Shown here: in pieces, positions 49,734-58,860 of the stretch | Position numbering within the stretch: the first letter of the stretch is position 1 | Layout of the letters: every line of letters begins with the position of its first letter | DNA from: Candidatus Latescibacterota bacterium | Lineage (GTDB): Bacteria > JAAXHH01 | Length of the DNA: 64,000 bases | Direction: 5' to 3' | Assembly: GCA_022822725.1 (NCBI GenBank) | Contig: JAJEAN010000007.1 | Location: 1,871,045 to 1,935,044, forward strand | The notes under the pieces: model-generated | The model's database searches: none | What the model was told of the DNA's origin: nothing | The model's input: the letters and a program-made list of their open reading frames with translations, nothing else | Position numbers and translations under genes: made by a program

Positions 49734-50921
49734 TCAACCGGGCAGGCATATCTTGCCCAGCACCGCGGGCCGGTCCGCGCCCGTCGCTCCCGGAAGACTG
49801 CCCGGCCGGCCCCGGACCGTCCGGTCGGCGAGTACCGCGAAGGCCACGGCTTCCTTGGCGTCCGAAGACAGGCCATGATCATCCGAAGTGGATACCTCGA
49901 CAGGCGCCATCACCCGGGCGAGCCGTTCGAGCAGGAATCCGTTTCCGGCGCCGCCGCCACTCACGATCAATTCGTCCAGGCGCGCGACGGCGGGAAGGAC
50001 GAACCGTCGGCACGCGTCCTCGATGGAACGAACGGTGATTTCCGTGGCGGTCGCAAGCAGATCCTCGCTGCGAAGCCCGGTCTTCCGCCCCGCGCGGACC
50101 AGGTCCATCGCGCAGCGGTCTCCGAACAGTTCCCGGCCCGTGGACTTGGGAGGCGGCCGTTCGAAATAGGGCATGGCCAGCACGTCCACTACCAGTTCTT
50201 CAGCGGGCCTGCCGCGCCTGGCGCCGGCACCGTCCGCATCCATGTCGCGTCCCAGTTCCGCCCTCGCAACGGCATCGATGAGCATATTGGCCGGACCCGT
50301 ATCGAAAGCCATCACGTCATCGGGTTTCGGGTCCGCGGGCAGCACGGTGATATTCGCGATGCCCCCCAGGTTCAGGAGTGCCCGGACCTTTTCGGGATGC
50401 CTGAAGAGCAGGTAGTCCACATAGGGCACAAGCGGAGCGCCCTGTCCGCCGCGGGCCACGTCCGCAGTCCGGAAGTCGCCGACTGTCACCACGCCGGTCC
50501 GCTGCGCGATCACCGAAGGATCGCCGATCTGCAGCGTCGCCCCGGTTTCCACGCCGTATCTCCCTTCCCGTTCGGGGAGATGACAGACGGTCTGGCCGTG
50601 GGACCCTATCAGATCGATCTCTTCCATGGACAGTCCGGCGGCATCCGCAACGATGAAAGCCGACCTGGCAAAAAGCTCCCCCAGCTCGAAATGCAGCCGG
50701 CTCAACTCGTCGATCCTGCCGGTCTTCGGATCGGAGACCTCCATCAATCGATGGCGCAGCCCGGATGGAAAGGCCACCGTATCGAAGCCCAGCACGTCCA
50801 GGGAAAGCCCGTCGTTCTTTTCACCCAGCAGTATCACGGCCGCGTCGATCCCATCGGCGGACGTGCCCGACATCAGGCCGATGATCCGGCGGTCCTGCGT
50901 GGTCTGGAATCCCGATAACAC
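49734..50921 (-). CDS. anmK: Anhydro-N-acetylmuramic acid kinase
   Basis: About 395 residues from the GTG at 50919-50921 (GTG TTA TCG), chosen because it gives the usual length and a GAGG lies about ten bases upstream; the frame stays open to 51068. RRIIGLMSGTSADGIDAAVI is the nucleotide-binding start. LIGSHGQTVCHLP, LNLGGIANITVLP and FDTGPANMLIDA are diagnostic. ELIVSGGGAGNGFLLERL follows. It phosphorylates and hydrolyses 1,6-anhydro-MurNAc from lytic transglycosylases such as the MltB homologue at 8.3-9.3 kb. Confidence 0.93.
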   Translation of the reverse strand: MLSGFQTTQDRRIIGLMSGTSADGIDAAVILLGEKNDGLSLDVLGFDTVAFPSGLRHRLMEVSDPKTGRIDELSRLHFELGELFARSAFIVADAAGLSMEEIDLIGSHGQTVCHLPEREGRYGVETGATLQIGDPSVIAQRTGVVTVGDFRTADVARGGQGAPLVPYVDYLLFRHPEKVRALLNLGGIANITVLPADPKPDDVMAFDTGPANMLIDAVARAELGRDMDADGAGARRGRPAEELVVDVLAMPYFERPPPKSTGRELFGDRCAMDLVRAGRKTGLRSEDLLATATEITVRSIEDACRRFVLPAVARLDELIVSGGGAGNGFLLERLARVMAPVEVSTSDDHGLSSDAKEAVAFAVLADRTVRGRPGSLPGATGADRPAVLGKICLPG

Positions 50922-51309
50922 GACAGTGCTGCCTCGCGCGGCTGGTTTCGAAACTTGCCACCAGGTTACCCGGGTCGCCGAATTTGCTGCTGAAATATGA
51001 CCCGCCGCCATCCGGTTGTCAAGACGGTTGGCACGGCCCCAGGCACTCGCCGGACCCTGGCAGGGCATTCGAAAATCGTTGCGTAAACGCGCCTTGATTC
51101 TATTATATCAATAAACGGTAAATCCCTGGGGATGATGTGGTCCGCCTGGATGCGCGGCCGACTGGTCCGCCTGGTCTTTGCCAGCGCGGCTGATACGCCT
51201 GGCTGCACGGCCGACTGGTCCAGCCGACTGGTTCGCCCGGCCTTGACCGACACGGCTGGCCCGTCTGGACCGGGACCTTCCCTATTCACCAAGTAAAGCG
51301 AGGATAATC

Positions 51310-52350
51310 ATGAGAACATCGACCTGGATCCGGTGGGTCGTTTCTTTGGCCGTTGGCGTTTCGATTGCGCTGTTGAACAGCTCCGCCACGGCCCAGAACC
51401 ACGCACCGAATCCGTACACCACCGTAGAAGGGATATGGGGCAAACTGGGCGGCGACAGGACCTGGGGCTCCACGAGCGCGGTCTTCCCGGCCCAGGACGG
51501 CAGCGGGAACATCTGGGTGGCGGAAAGATGCGGCCAGAACTCCTGCGTCGGCAAAGAAGACGTGCCACCGATTCTCCTATTCGACAGCGACGGCAACCTG
51601 CTTAAGAGCTTCGGCGCGGGCATGTTCGTCTGGCCCCACGGCATCTTCGTGGACTCGGAGAACAACGTCTGGGTGACGGACGCACGGGGCGGCGTAGGCA
51701 TCGGTCACCAGATCCACAAGTTCAGCGAGGATGGGGAGTTGCTGATGAGCCTGGGCATCGCCGGCGTAGCGGGCGAAGGGGACGGCATCTTCAACCAGCC
51801 CTCCGACGTCCTGGTGGCGCCTGACGGCAGCATTTTCGTGGCCGACGGTCACGGTTCCCGTGGAAACAACCGCATCGTCAAGCTGGCGCCGAACGGATCG
51901 TTCATCAAGGCCTGGGGAGAAACGGGACAGGCGGCCGGCCAGTTCCGGGATCCCCATGCGCTGGCCATGGATTCCCAGGGTCGGCTGTATGTCGGCGACC
52001 GGGGCAACGCCAGGCTTCAGATCTTCGACCAGGAAGGCGAATACATCGCCACCTGGACCCAGTTCGGCCGGCCGAGCGGCCTTTTCATCGATGCCAATGA
52101 CGTGCTCTACAGCGCCGACTCGGAGTCGAATGCGACCTGGGGCGCCAATCCCGGCTGGAAACGGGGCATCCGCATCGGAAGCATCCGGGACGGCGGCTTC
52201 GTGTCGGCCTTCATCCCCGATCCCGTGGTGGACGCCGATAACGCCGGGACGACCGGCGCGGAAGGCGTTGCCGTGGATGCCATGGGCAACGTATACGGCG
52301 CAGAGGTCGGGCCCCGCATGTTGCGGAAGTACATCATCACCGGGGAGTAA
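51310..52350 (+). CDS. Secreted NHL-repeat / SMP-30-like propeller protein
   Basis: 346 residues with a signal peptide (VVSLAVGVSIALLNSSATA-Q). Six NHL-type blades with DSDGNLLKSFG, VDSENNVWVTDARG, APDGSIFVADGH, DSQGRLYVGDRGNARLQIFD and ANDVLYSADSES. It resembles peptidyl-alpha-hydroxyglycine alpha-amidating lyase-like and gluconolactonase-like propellers found widely in environmental genomes. No unambiguous catalytic triad was assigned. It is ended by a strong bidirectional terminator. Confidence 0.83.
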   Translation: MRTSTWIRWVVSLAVGVSIALLNSSATAQNHAPNPYTTVEGIWGKLGGDRTWGSTSAVFPAQDGSGNIWVAERCGQNSCVGKEDVPPILLFDSDGNLLKSFGAGMFVWPHGIFVDSENNVWVTDARGGVGIGHQIHKFSEDGELLMSLGIAGVAGEGDGIFNQPSDVLVAPDGSIFVADGHGSRGNNRIVKLAPNGSFIKAWGETGQAAGQFRDPHALAMDSQGRLYVGDRGNARLQIFDQEGEYIATWTQFGRPSGLFIDANDVLYSADSESNATWGANPGWKRGIRIGSIRDGGFVSAFIPDPVVDADNAGTTGAEGVAVDAMGNVYGAEVGPRMLRKYIITGE

Positions 52351-52384
52351 AAGAACCCGGCTCGCATGGTTCTGCCTGTAAAAC

Positions 52385-52430
52385 GAATAGCCGGCCGTGG
52401 CGCAATTCACGGCCGGCTATTCTTATTTTC
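52385..52430. terminator. Strong bidirectional terminator
   Basis: A perfect 15-bp stem (52385-52399 with 52408-52422; GAATAGCCGGCCGTG) and eight-base loop, followed by TTATTTT on the plus strand and preceded by AAAAC (GTTTT on the minus strand). It can stop the NHL gene and the convergent Rieske gene. Confidence 0.9.
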
Positions 52431-52551
52431 GCAAAGCTTCTTCATACCGATACTATGTGCGGTACCGCGGGATCGCTGTACCGCGGCACCGCGGCACCGC
52501 TGCATCGCGGCCTGGCGGGGCATCGCGGCTCACTCGAAATGCGAGAACGCG

Positions 52552-52625
52552 CTATTCCTCTTCGTACAGCGCCTCGCCCCGGCTCAGCCTACTCTTCTTC
52601 GTACAGCGCCTCGCCGCGGCTCAGC
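52552..52625. repeat. 37-bp tandem duplication across the Rieske-gene stop codon
   Basis: Two 37-bp units (52552-52588, 52589-52625), each containing the reverse complement of the last 12 codons plus TAG. The real stop is at 52589-52591. The downstream copy is out of frame (37 is not a multiple of three). Confidence 0.9.
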
Positions 52626-54367
52626 CTCAGCGCGATCTGCGCGGTCTGGTTCAGGGCCCGTTGCGTCGGCGCGTGGGCGGCGAGATACCGGGCCGTGGCG
52701 ATCAGCACGTGGCCGGCCGCGTCGCTTCCCTGCATTCCCTTCAGTTCCTCGTACTGCCGGATGCCGGCCTCCAGCATCTGGAAGCTGTGGAACTCGGCGT
52801 CCTCCCGCAGCAGCGAGATCGCCAGCGTGCGGAACAGCCGGTCCTCGGGATGCCCGTCGGCCAGGTAGCGGTAGACCAGCCTGGCGGCCGGTTCCACCTG
52901 CTGCTGCGTATCCAGTTCGGTCAGGAACGCGTCGAGTATCTCGTCGGTCTCGCCGTCCAGATCGGCCGTGGCCCTATCACCCGGCAACCGTGCGGGCGGT
53001 ACGTTGAGGAAACGGTCCAGGTACACGGCCATGGCCCCGTGGAATACGCCGCGGACCAGTTCCGGCGAACCCGTTCGCTTCAGGGCCTGGTGCAGGGCGT
53101 TCGCGTAGGTGAAGGTGTGCAGCACCGTGATCCAGTCGCCGAACTCGTTCTGCGTGTGGAACCTGGCGATGCGCAGCGCCGCGGCATAGGTGACCGCCTG
53201 GCTGAGCTGCAGCGGCGTCATGCCGTCGCGAAGCCGGGCCAGCATGACGTCCACCGTGGCCTGGGGATCGTCCCCGAGGATCACTTCGGCCAGTTCGCCG
53301 GGGCCGTCCCAGACGTAACCGTTGGACGTCGATGCCAGCGCATCGGGCAGTGCGGCATTTGCCTCTCTGAGGATGGCGGCCAGATCGACGGGATGGCGCC
53401 AGGCGTTACGCTCCTCGCTGCGCGCCGCCGCACACAACTGGCCGACCAGGCTGGGCAGCACTTCAGCGGCGTGCTCCCAGCCGATGTGGTCCAGCAGTTC
53501 CGTGGACTTGTTGATGAAATCCGCGACGTGGCCGCCGTCCAGGAACACATGGTCCGTGGCCGCGCTCATCATCATGTCCACCAATAGCGCGGGTTCGCCG
53601 TCCATGGACACGGCCGTGAGCAGGCACCGCGTGGCGCCTTCCGAGTCGCGCACCTCCACGAAGCGGCGGAACCAGCGCTTCAACTGCTCGAACGACAGGT
53701 TCTCCGTATCCAGGGGTTGCAGATCGAACCTTGGCGGCTGTCCATTGCTGTCCCGGGCGACGTGCGTCAGTCCCTGGTAAAGCGGGAGGATCTGCTCGTC
53801 CCTGGGCAGATAGCCGCACAGGTTCGTCATCGCGGTGAGGATGGTCAGGCCGGGGCCCCATCCGGACGAGCGGTACCGCACGCCGTACCGGCCGCCGGTC
53901 TCGGCGATATCCTTGTAGGACACCCCCGATTTCAGCAGGGCGATCACGGCCTTGGCGTTGACCAGCGAGATGTTCTGCTCCAGGCCTTCCCGCAGGCGGT
54001 TGCGCCAGTACTCCGCGTCGCCCGACTGGTCCCGCGAACCCGAAACCCATACGTCGCCGTTCCGGGTCTCGACCGCGTAAATCGGCACGTCGTCCGCGAA
54101 GAGATCGAAGGTGCAGCCGCTCTCCAGGTCGAAGTCCGCGTGGTGCCAGTGGCAGGTCAGGATGCCGTCCTTGATTGTGCCGCGGTGCAGCGGAAAGCCC
54201 ATGTGGGGACAGCGGTTGTCCACGGCGTGCACCTGTCCGTCACCATGGTGGAACACGGCGATCGGGCCGTCGTTGCCGTTGACGACGATGCTCCCCTTCT
54301 CCTTCAGTTCGTCCACCGACGCGACCCGGATCGGGTCGCGCAAGACCGCATTCGAGGTACTTTTCAT
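52589..54367 (-). CDS. Rieske 2Fe-2S domain fused to a large helical domain
   Basis: 592 residues. The Rieske domain (about 12-112) has ligands C53-P-H55 (CPHMGFPLHRG) and C72-x-x-H75 (CHWHHADFDLESG). The remaining about 460 residues are mainly helical, with histidines in HVFLDGGHVADF, DHIGWEHAAEVL, RIARFHTQNEFGDWITVLHTFTYANAL and VFHGAMAVYLDRFL. I do not recognise the classical ring-hydroxylase alpha-subunit iron site (2-His-1-Asp), so this is not a standard Rieske oxygenase. A TTGACA-N16-TATATT promoter lies upstream and a SufR-like regulator is divergent, suggesting Fe-S-responsive control. Confidence 0.85.
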   Translation of the reverse strand: MKSTSNAVLRDPIRVASVDELKEKGSIVVNGNDGPIAVFHHGDGQVHAVDNRCPHMGFPLHRGTIKDGILTCHWHHADFDLESGCTFDLFADDVPIYAVETRNGDVWVSGSRDQSGDAEYWRNRLREGLEQNISLVNAKAVIALLKSGVSYKDIAETGGRYGVRYRSSGWGPGLTILTAMTNLCGYLPRDEQILPLYQGLTHVARDSNGQPPRFDLQPLDTENLSFEQLKRWFRRFVEVRDSEGATRCLLTAVSMDGEPALLVDMMMSAATDHVFLDGGHVADFINKSTELLDHIGWEHAAEVLPSLVGQLCAAARSEERNAWRHPVDLAAILREANAALPDALASTSNGYVWDGPGELAEVILGDDPQATVDVMLARLRDGMTPLQLSQAVTYAAALRIARFHTQNEFGDWITVLHTFTYANALHQALKRTGSPELVRGVFHGAMAVYLDRFLNVPPARLPGDRATADLDGETDEILDAFLTELDTQQQVEPAARLVYRYLADGHPEDRLFRTLAISLLREDAEFHSFQMLEAGIRQYEELKGMQGSDAAGHVLIATARYLAAHAPTQRALNQTAQIALRLSRGEALYEEE

Positions 54368-54435
54368 GATGAGTCTCCTTCAGCGTGCGGCTCCATGATG
54401 TACATGGTATGAATTGAAAATAAGGATTTACATCC

Positions 54436-54463
54436 AATATAAGAACACAAACCTATTTGTCAA
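54436..54463 (-). promoter_or_regulatory. Promoter of the Rieske fusion gene
   Basis: Minus-strand -35 TTGACA (54458-54463), 16-base spacer, -10 TATATT (54436-54441), in a very AT-rich tract. The palindrome at 54470-54481 lies just upstream of the -35. Confidence 0.55.
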
Positions 54464-54589
54464 TATTATAATTTATAAATTGTATTTAATATTTATTGTT
54501 CCTTATTTTGAATAGCGATGTACAATACAGTTAGACTGCACTGTCATCGTGACCGGATATTGGAAACAGGATCGCGGAACACGAGCAGT

Positions 54590-54681
54590 GGGCACAGCAT
54601 CCGCACAGCAGGCACAGTAGGCACAGCATCCGCACAGCAGGCCAGCATCCACACAGCAGGCACAGCATCACAGCAGGTTCG
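54590..54681. repeat. Degenerate CACAGCAGG/CACAGCATC repeats before the SufR-like gene
   Basis: At least seven GCACAGCA-core units with irregular 9-12 base spacing between 54590 and 54681, ending about 15 bases before the ATG at 54697. Confidence 0.75.
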
Positions 54682-54696
54682 ATATCGGAGCAGACC

Positions 54697-55323
54697 ATGC
54701 CTCACCGGGAAGGCACTACCCGCCGTCAGATTCTGGAGTTGCTCAAGCGCCGAGGCGACATGACGGCCGGTCAACTTGCAGATGAAATCGGGATCACCTC
54801 CATGGGCGTTCGCCAGCACCTGAGCAGCCTGGAACGCGATGACCTGGTCGAGACACGCATCGTGCGGCAGAACCGGGGCCGACCGGCACACTATTTCGGC
54901 CTGACGCAGGAGGCAGAGCACCTGTTCCCGGTCCGGTATGGACAACTCGCTGTCGATCTGCTCGGACAGATCGCCGAAGTCGACGGTCCGGAAAAGGTCG
55001 ACCGTTTCCTCGCTTCGCGCACGGATAGCCTCGAGAAGGACTACAACGGTGAGATGGCCGGGTTGCCGCTGGCCGAACGGGTGCGCGTTCTCGCTGAAAT
55101 CAGGGACCGTGAAGGATACATGGCCGAGTCCCGTACTGACGGCGATGAATACGTCCTGGTGGAGCACCACTGCCCGATCTACGAAATCGCCCGCCGCTTT
55201 CCCCGGGTCTGCCAACTCGAACAGGAATTGTTCGAACGCACGCTGGATGCCGGGGTGCGAAGGGACGAACACAAGATAGTGGGTGACGACCGGTGCCGGT
55301 ATCTGGTACGGAAGCGGGACTGA
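54697..55323 (+). CDS. SufR-like iron-sulfur transcriptional regulator
   Basis: 208 residues. A winged helix-turn-helix (residues 6-66, TTRRQILELLKRRGDMTAGQLADEIGITSMGVRQHL) is followed by a ligand domain with Cys159 (HHCPIYEIARRFPRVC), Cys172 and Cys200 (GDDRCRYLV). That Cys spacing is the SufR pattern that binds a 4Fe-4S cluster. SufR represses Fe-S assembly genes. No suf operon is visible here. The divergent Rieske gene is the natural target candidate. The name is by family resemblance. Confidence 0.83.
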   Translation: MPHREGTTRRQILELLKRRGDMTAGQLADEIGITSMGVRQHLSSLERDDLVETRIVRQNRGRPAHYFGLTQEAEHLFPVRYGQLAVDLLGQIAEVDGPEKVDRFLASRTDSLEKDYNGEMAGLPLAERVRVLAEIRDREGYMAESRTDGDEYVLVEHHCPIYEIARRFPRVCQLEQELFERTLDAGVRRDEHKIVGDDRCRYLVRKRD

Positions 55324-55404
55324 CCGCCGTATTCCGGTAAGACTGTCGGCCGGGCTGCCTGTCGGCTCCCGGCTTTTGTCCTTTCCCAGCTGGAGACGTT
55401 TCCA

Positions 55405-56430
55405 GTGAGCAAACCACGCATCTGGTACCTGCCAACGCCATCTCACACCGCCGGCGTCTTCAAGGATGAGACCTACCGGCGATTGCTGGCCGGCTTCGAC
55501 GTGGTGGAGAACGAAACGGACCGCGCGTTGACCGCCGCCGAGGTGGAGGAGCGGATATCAGGCTTCGACGGCCTGGTCACCGGCTGGGGGGTCATGCCGA
55601 TCAGCGGAGAGGCCTTGAGGCGGGCGGACAACCTGAAGATCGTCGTCCATTCCGCGGGTTCGGTCAAGTACCTGTTTACCCCGGAGATGGTTGCAAGCCA
55701 CCTGGTGCCGAGGGGAATCCGCGTCGTCAGCGCGCGGGGCGCCATCGCCCTGAACGTGGCGGAACACGCGGTCGGCGCGCTGATCATGATGAGCCGCAGG
55801 TGGGTCCACGACGCGCTCAACATCCGGCAGCGGGGCATGTGGCGGGATCCGGACAAGAACTGGTCGAACCAGTTCCTGCGCGGGGCCGTGGTGGGTATCG
55901 TCAGCGCCAGCATGGTGGGGCGGGAGGTGATCCGGCTGCTCCAGCCCTTCAACGTCCGCATTCTCGTCTACGATCCCTACCTGGGCGATTGGGACGCCGG
56001 CCGCATGAACGTGGAACGCGTGGAGCTGAACACGCTTTTCGAACAATCGGACCTGGTGACCGTCCATGCGCCGTCCATCCCGGAGACGGACCGCATGATC
56101 GGCGCGGAGCAGCTGCGGCTGTTGCGTGACGACGGCGTACTGGTCAACACCTCGCGGGGATCCGTCCTGGACCACGACGCGCTGTTCGACGAAGCGAAGA
56201 CCGGCAGGATCCAGATCCAGCTGGACGTGACCACGCCCGAGCCCCTGCCGCCCGACCACCGGCTGCGCGCGCTCCCCAACGTGGTCATCACGCCCCACAG
56301 TTCGGGAAGCGGCGCTTACGGCCACCTCGAGATCGGCGAGATCACGCTGGCCGCGCTCGAGCACTTTTTCGCTGGAAAGGAACCGGTACCGGGCGAGGTG
56401 GACCTGGCAAATTGGGCGCAGATCGCGTAG
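55405..56430 (+). CDS. D-isomer-specific 2-hydroxyacid dehydrogenase
   Basis: 341 residues. The NAD domain has GIVSASMVGREVIRLLQPF (a modified GxGxxG in which SASM replaces the middle Gly residues), LVYDPY, VHAPSIPETDRMIG, NTSRGSVLDHDAL and the catalytic His in VITPHSSGSGAYG. The conserved Arg is in VNTSRGS, and the Glu in LDVTTPEPLP. Substrate unknown. It begins 81 bases after the SufR-like gene. The imperfect GxGxxG is unusual but the spacing fits the fold. Confidence 0.86.
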   Translation: MSKPRIWYLPTPSHTAGVFKDETYRRLLAGFDVVENETDRALTAAEVEERISGFDGLVTGWGVMPISGEALRRADNLKIVVHSAGSVKYLFTPEMVASHLVPRGIRVVSARGAIALNVAEHAVGALIMMSRRWVHDALNIRQRGMWRDPDKNWSNQFLRGAVVGIVSASMVGREVIRLLQPFNVRILVYDPYLGDWDAGRMNVERVELNTLFEQSDLVTVHAPSIPETDRMIGAEQLRLLRDDGVLVNTSRGSVLDHDALFDEAKTGRIQIQLDVTTPEPLPPDHRLRALPNVVITPHSSGSGAYGHLEIGEITLAALEHFFAGKEPVPGEVDLANWAQIA

Positions 56431-56444
56431 GGTGGGGGCTTAGA

Positions 56445-56500
56445 CCCGCCGCCGCGTCGCCTGCACCTCAGTCCTGCACCCGCCGCCGCGCCGCCTGCAC
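56445..56500. repeat. 34-bp tandem duplication across the folD stop codon
   Basis: CCCGCCGCCGCGTCGCCTGC at 56445 and CCCGCCGCCGCGCCGCCTGC at 56479 (period 34). The folD stop (minus-strand TGA) is at 56468-56470. Confidence 0.8.
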
Positions 56501-57340
56501 CGTATTCTCCATCAACATGGCCACGGTCATGGGACCGACGCCCCCGATGCGGGGTGTGATCCATCCGGCGACCTCGGCCACGTCGTCCTCCACGTCGCTG
56601 AGGAGCTTCTTGCCCTTCCGGGTGATGCCCGCGGCCACGACGGCCGCGCCGGGTTTTACCGTTTCCTTTGTGATCAAGCCCGGTGATCCCGCGGCCGCGA
56701 TGATGATATCGGCTTCAAGCAGATGGGCGGCCATATCGGGCACGGCCGAATGCAGCACCGTGACCGCCGCGTTGCAGTTGGGCCGCTTCAGCGACAGCAG
56801 CAGGGCCAGCGGCCGGCCGATGGTCAGTCCGCGGCCGACGATCGCCACGTTCTTTCCTTCGATGGGCACGCCGTAATGGACCAGCAGGGCGAGAATCCCG
56901 TTGGGCGTACAGGGCAGGGGACCCGGCTTGCCGATCACCAGCCGGCCCAGGTTGATGGGATTGAGCCCGTCCGCGTCCTTGTCGGGCGCCACCGACAGCA
57001 GCGCTTCGTCCTCGTCGAGACCATCCGGCAGCGGGATCTGCACGAGGATGGCGTCGACTTCGGGGTCTTCGTTCATCTGGCCGATGGTCTGCAGCAGTTC
57101 ATCCTGTGACGTGGAAGCGGGCAGGTGCGTATGGATGCTCCGGATGCCGATCTCCTCGCACGCCCGGTGCTTCATGGAGATGTAGGTGGCGCTGGGGCCG
57201 TCGTCGCCGACGAGGATCGTGGCCAGGCCCGGCGTCACGCCGAGCTCGCGCATCTTGGCCGTTTCTTTAGCGAGCCTCGCCTGCATCTCGTCGGCCAGCT
57301 TGCGGCCGCTCATGATGACCGGGCCTTCATTGGAACTCAT
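56468..57340 (-). CDS. folD: Bifunctional methylene-tetrahydrofolate dehydrogenase/cyclohydrolase
   Basis: 290 residues. GPSATYISMKHRACEEIGI carries the catalytic Lys, ILVQIPLPDGLDEDEAL and DKDADGLNPINLG the folate-site motifs, and VAIVGRGLTIGRPLALLL the NADP loop. AAGITRKGKKLLSDVED and TPRIGGVGPMTVAML complete the family pattern. It interconverts one-carbon folate forms in the cytoplasm. Its start lies 37 bases after the HpaB-like gene on the same strand. GRGLTIG deviates slightly from the usual GRSxxVG. Confidence 0.95.
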   Translation of the reverse strand: MSSNEGPVIMSGRKLADEMQARLAKETAKMRELGVTPGLATILVGDDGPSATYISMKHRACEEIGIRSIHTHLPASTSQDELLQTIGQMNEDPEVDAILVQIPLPDGLDEDEALLSVAPDKDADGLNPINLGRLVIGKPGPLPCTPNGILALLVHYGVPIEGKNVAIVGRGLTIGRPLALLLSLKRPNCNAAVTVLHSAVPDMAAHLLEADIIIAAAGSPGLITKETVKPGAAVVAAGITRKGKKLLSDVEDDVAEVAGWITPRIGGVGPMTVAMLMENTVQAARRRVQD

Positions 57341-57377
57341 ATCGTTCCCCTGGATTTCTGTGGCTGGGTCGATCGAC

Positions 57378-58817
57378 CTATTCGATCCCCGCGGCCTTCT
57401 TCGCGACGTCCATGCAGCGCAACAGGTCGTAACCCCGGAAGATGGTGATCTTCTGCGCCTCGAGCGAGCCCTCGGCGTGGATGGCCAGCAGTTCGTGGTA
57501 TCCGCCGAAATCGGACGCCGTAAGGTCGCGGATGAGGTTGATGGCCTTCATGCGGTCCATGGTCGGCACGCCTTTGCGGCCACCCAGGTAGCGCTCCAGG
57601 TCGCCGCGCGTCTCCTCGTTGTGCCAGTCCGCTTCCGACGGGCCTGTAACGAGCAGGGCCCCGGCGATGTCCTGCACGTCCCGCACGGCCTCGTGGTAGT
57701 TGTTGGCGAAGTGGTACTTGGCGATGTTGGTCGTGAGCGTGTCCGGCACGGCGATGCCGTCCACCACCTTGCAGTCCATGGCGGCCGCGCGGGTCAGGGC
57801 GCGGACCGTCTCCGTGTACGTGATGAGCCGCGTGGCCTTGTCGCGGATGTGGCTGGCCTTCTCCACCCCGTTGTACACGGCGATCAGCGAGGCCGCGCCG
57901 ATGAAGAGGTCGAGTAGCGGCGGCTTGTAGGACACGGCCGTGAACCGGTGGAACTCCACGAAGGTGTTCGCCAGCACCCCGGCGAAGTCCCACTCGCCGG
58001 CCAGGAAGACGCGCTCGTTCGGCACGAATACGTCGTCGAACACGGTCAGGGTTTCGACCAGGTGATGCTTCGAGCTGACCGGGTGGTGATAGGTGCTTTC
58101 GCCCGAGAACCCGAAGGGACTGGCGATGAGCCGGACGCCCGGCGTGTTGACGGGCACGGAGAATGCCACGGCATAGTCTTTGTCTTCCTCGGAAATCGCC
58201 CGCGTGGGCAGCACGATCACGTCGTCGACGAAGGCGGTGCCCGTGGTATGGGCTTTCGCGCCCCGGACCACGATGCCGTCGGGCCGGCGCTCGACGATGC
58301 GCACGTAGTAGTCGGGATGGGTCTGCTGGGACGGCAGGCGGCTGCGATCTCCCTTGGCGTCCGTCTGCGCCACGGCCAGGCTCAAGTCGCGGTCGCGGCA
58401 TTGGGCGTGGTAGTTCTTCACGCGGTCCAGGTATCCGGTGCCGTACTTCTCGTCGATCTGCCGCGCGACGAGCCGCATGGAAAACAGCGCGTCCGTGCCG
58501 ATCTCCTTGATGAGCAGGACCACGCCGCTGCCCTCGCGGGTGCTCGTCTCGATCATCTCCCGGCGCCTGAGCAGATCTTCCGTGTTGGCGGGCGGGATGA
58601 AGTAGCGGCTGACGCGTTCGCCCGTCTCGGGACACTGGGCGGTGAACAGGTCGCGGTGTTCCTCGTCCTCGGCCAGGTGGTAATCCAGCGCCGTGTGCTC
58701 GGCGCCTGCGCGCAGTTCCGGGTGTTCCATGAGATCGGGCACCCGCTCGCCGCGAAAGTAGATGGTCCTGCCGTCCCGCAAGCCTTCCAGGTATTGTTCC
58801 GCCGTTCTGAGACCCAT
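57378..58817 (-). CDS. HpaB-family flavin-dependent enzyme (4-hydroxyphenylacetate 3-monooxygenase / 4-hydroxybutyryl-CoA dehydratase fold)
   Basis: 479 residues with the acyl-CoA-dehydrogenase-like HpaB fold. MGLRTAEQYLEGLRDGRTIYFRGERVPDL and NYHAQCRDRDLSLAVAQTDAKGDRS are the N-terminal and flavin-site signatures. GIVVRGAKAHTTGTAFVDDVIVLP and VEFHRFTAVSYKPPLLDLFIGAA follow. The superfamily contains aromatic hydroxylases using FADH2 and a dehydratase with an Fe-S cluster. The dehydratase cysteines are not clearly conserved, so a monooxygenase role is favoured. No flavin reductase is nearby. Confidence 0.86.
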   Translation of the reverse strand: MGLRTAEQYLEGLRDGRTIYFRGERVPDLMEHPELRAGAEHTALDYHLAEDEEHRDLFTAQCPETGERVSRYFIPPANTEDLLRRREMIETSTREGSGVVLLIKEIGTDALFSMRLVARQIDEKYGTGYLDRVKNYHAQCRDRDLSLAVAQTDAKGDRSRLPSQQTHPDYYVRIVERRPDGIVVRGAKAHTTGTAFVDDVIVLPTRAISEEDKDYAVAFSVPVNTPGVRLIASPFGFSGESTYHHPVSSKHHLVETLTVFDDVFVPNERVFLAGEWDFAGVLANTFVEFHRFTAVSYKPPLLDLFIGAASLIAVYNGVEKASHIRDKATRLITYTETVRALTRAAAMDCKVVDGIAVPDTLTTNIAKYHFANNYHEAVRDVQDIAGALLVTGPSEADWHNEETRGDLERYLGGRKGVPTMDRMKAINLIRDLTASDFGGYHELLAIHAEGSLEAQKITIFRGYDLLRCMDVAKKAAGIE

Positions 58818-58860
58818 GATGCGCTCCGAAATAGACTGTCTTCTTTATACTACGTGAAGG

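Larger units (their letters stand above)
54368..54696. other. 329-base AT-rich divergent regulatory region
   Basis: Between the Rieske gene and the SufR-like regulator. It contains the Rieske promoter, a 12-bp palindrome AATTTATAAATT (54470-54481) that could be an operator, and a run of GCACAGCATCC/GCACAGCAGG repeats (54590-54681) just before the regulator. Nothing coding was seen. Confidence 0.55.

Noticed and set aside
51100-51290. Degenerate GACTGGTCCGCCTGG stretches upstream of the NHL gene as a functional repeat
   Set aside because: Similarity between units is partial and irregular; recorded only as low-complexity intergenic sequence.
54590-54681. CACAGCA repeats as a CRISPR array
   Set aside because: Units are 9-12 bases, degenerate and without spacers of constant length.
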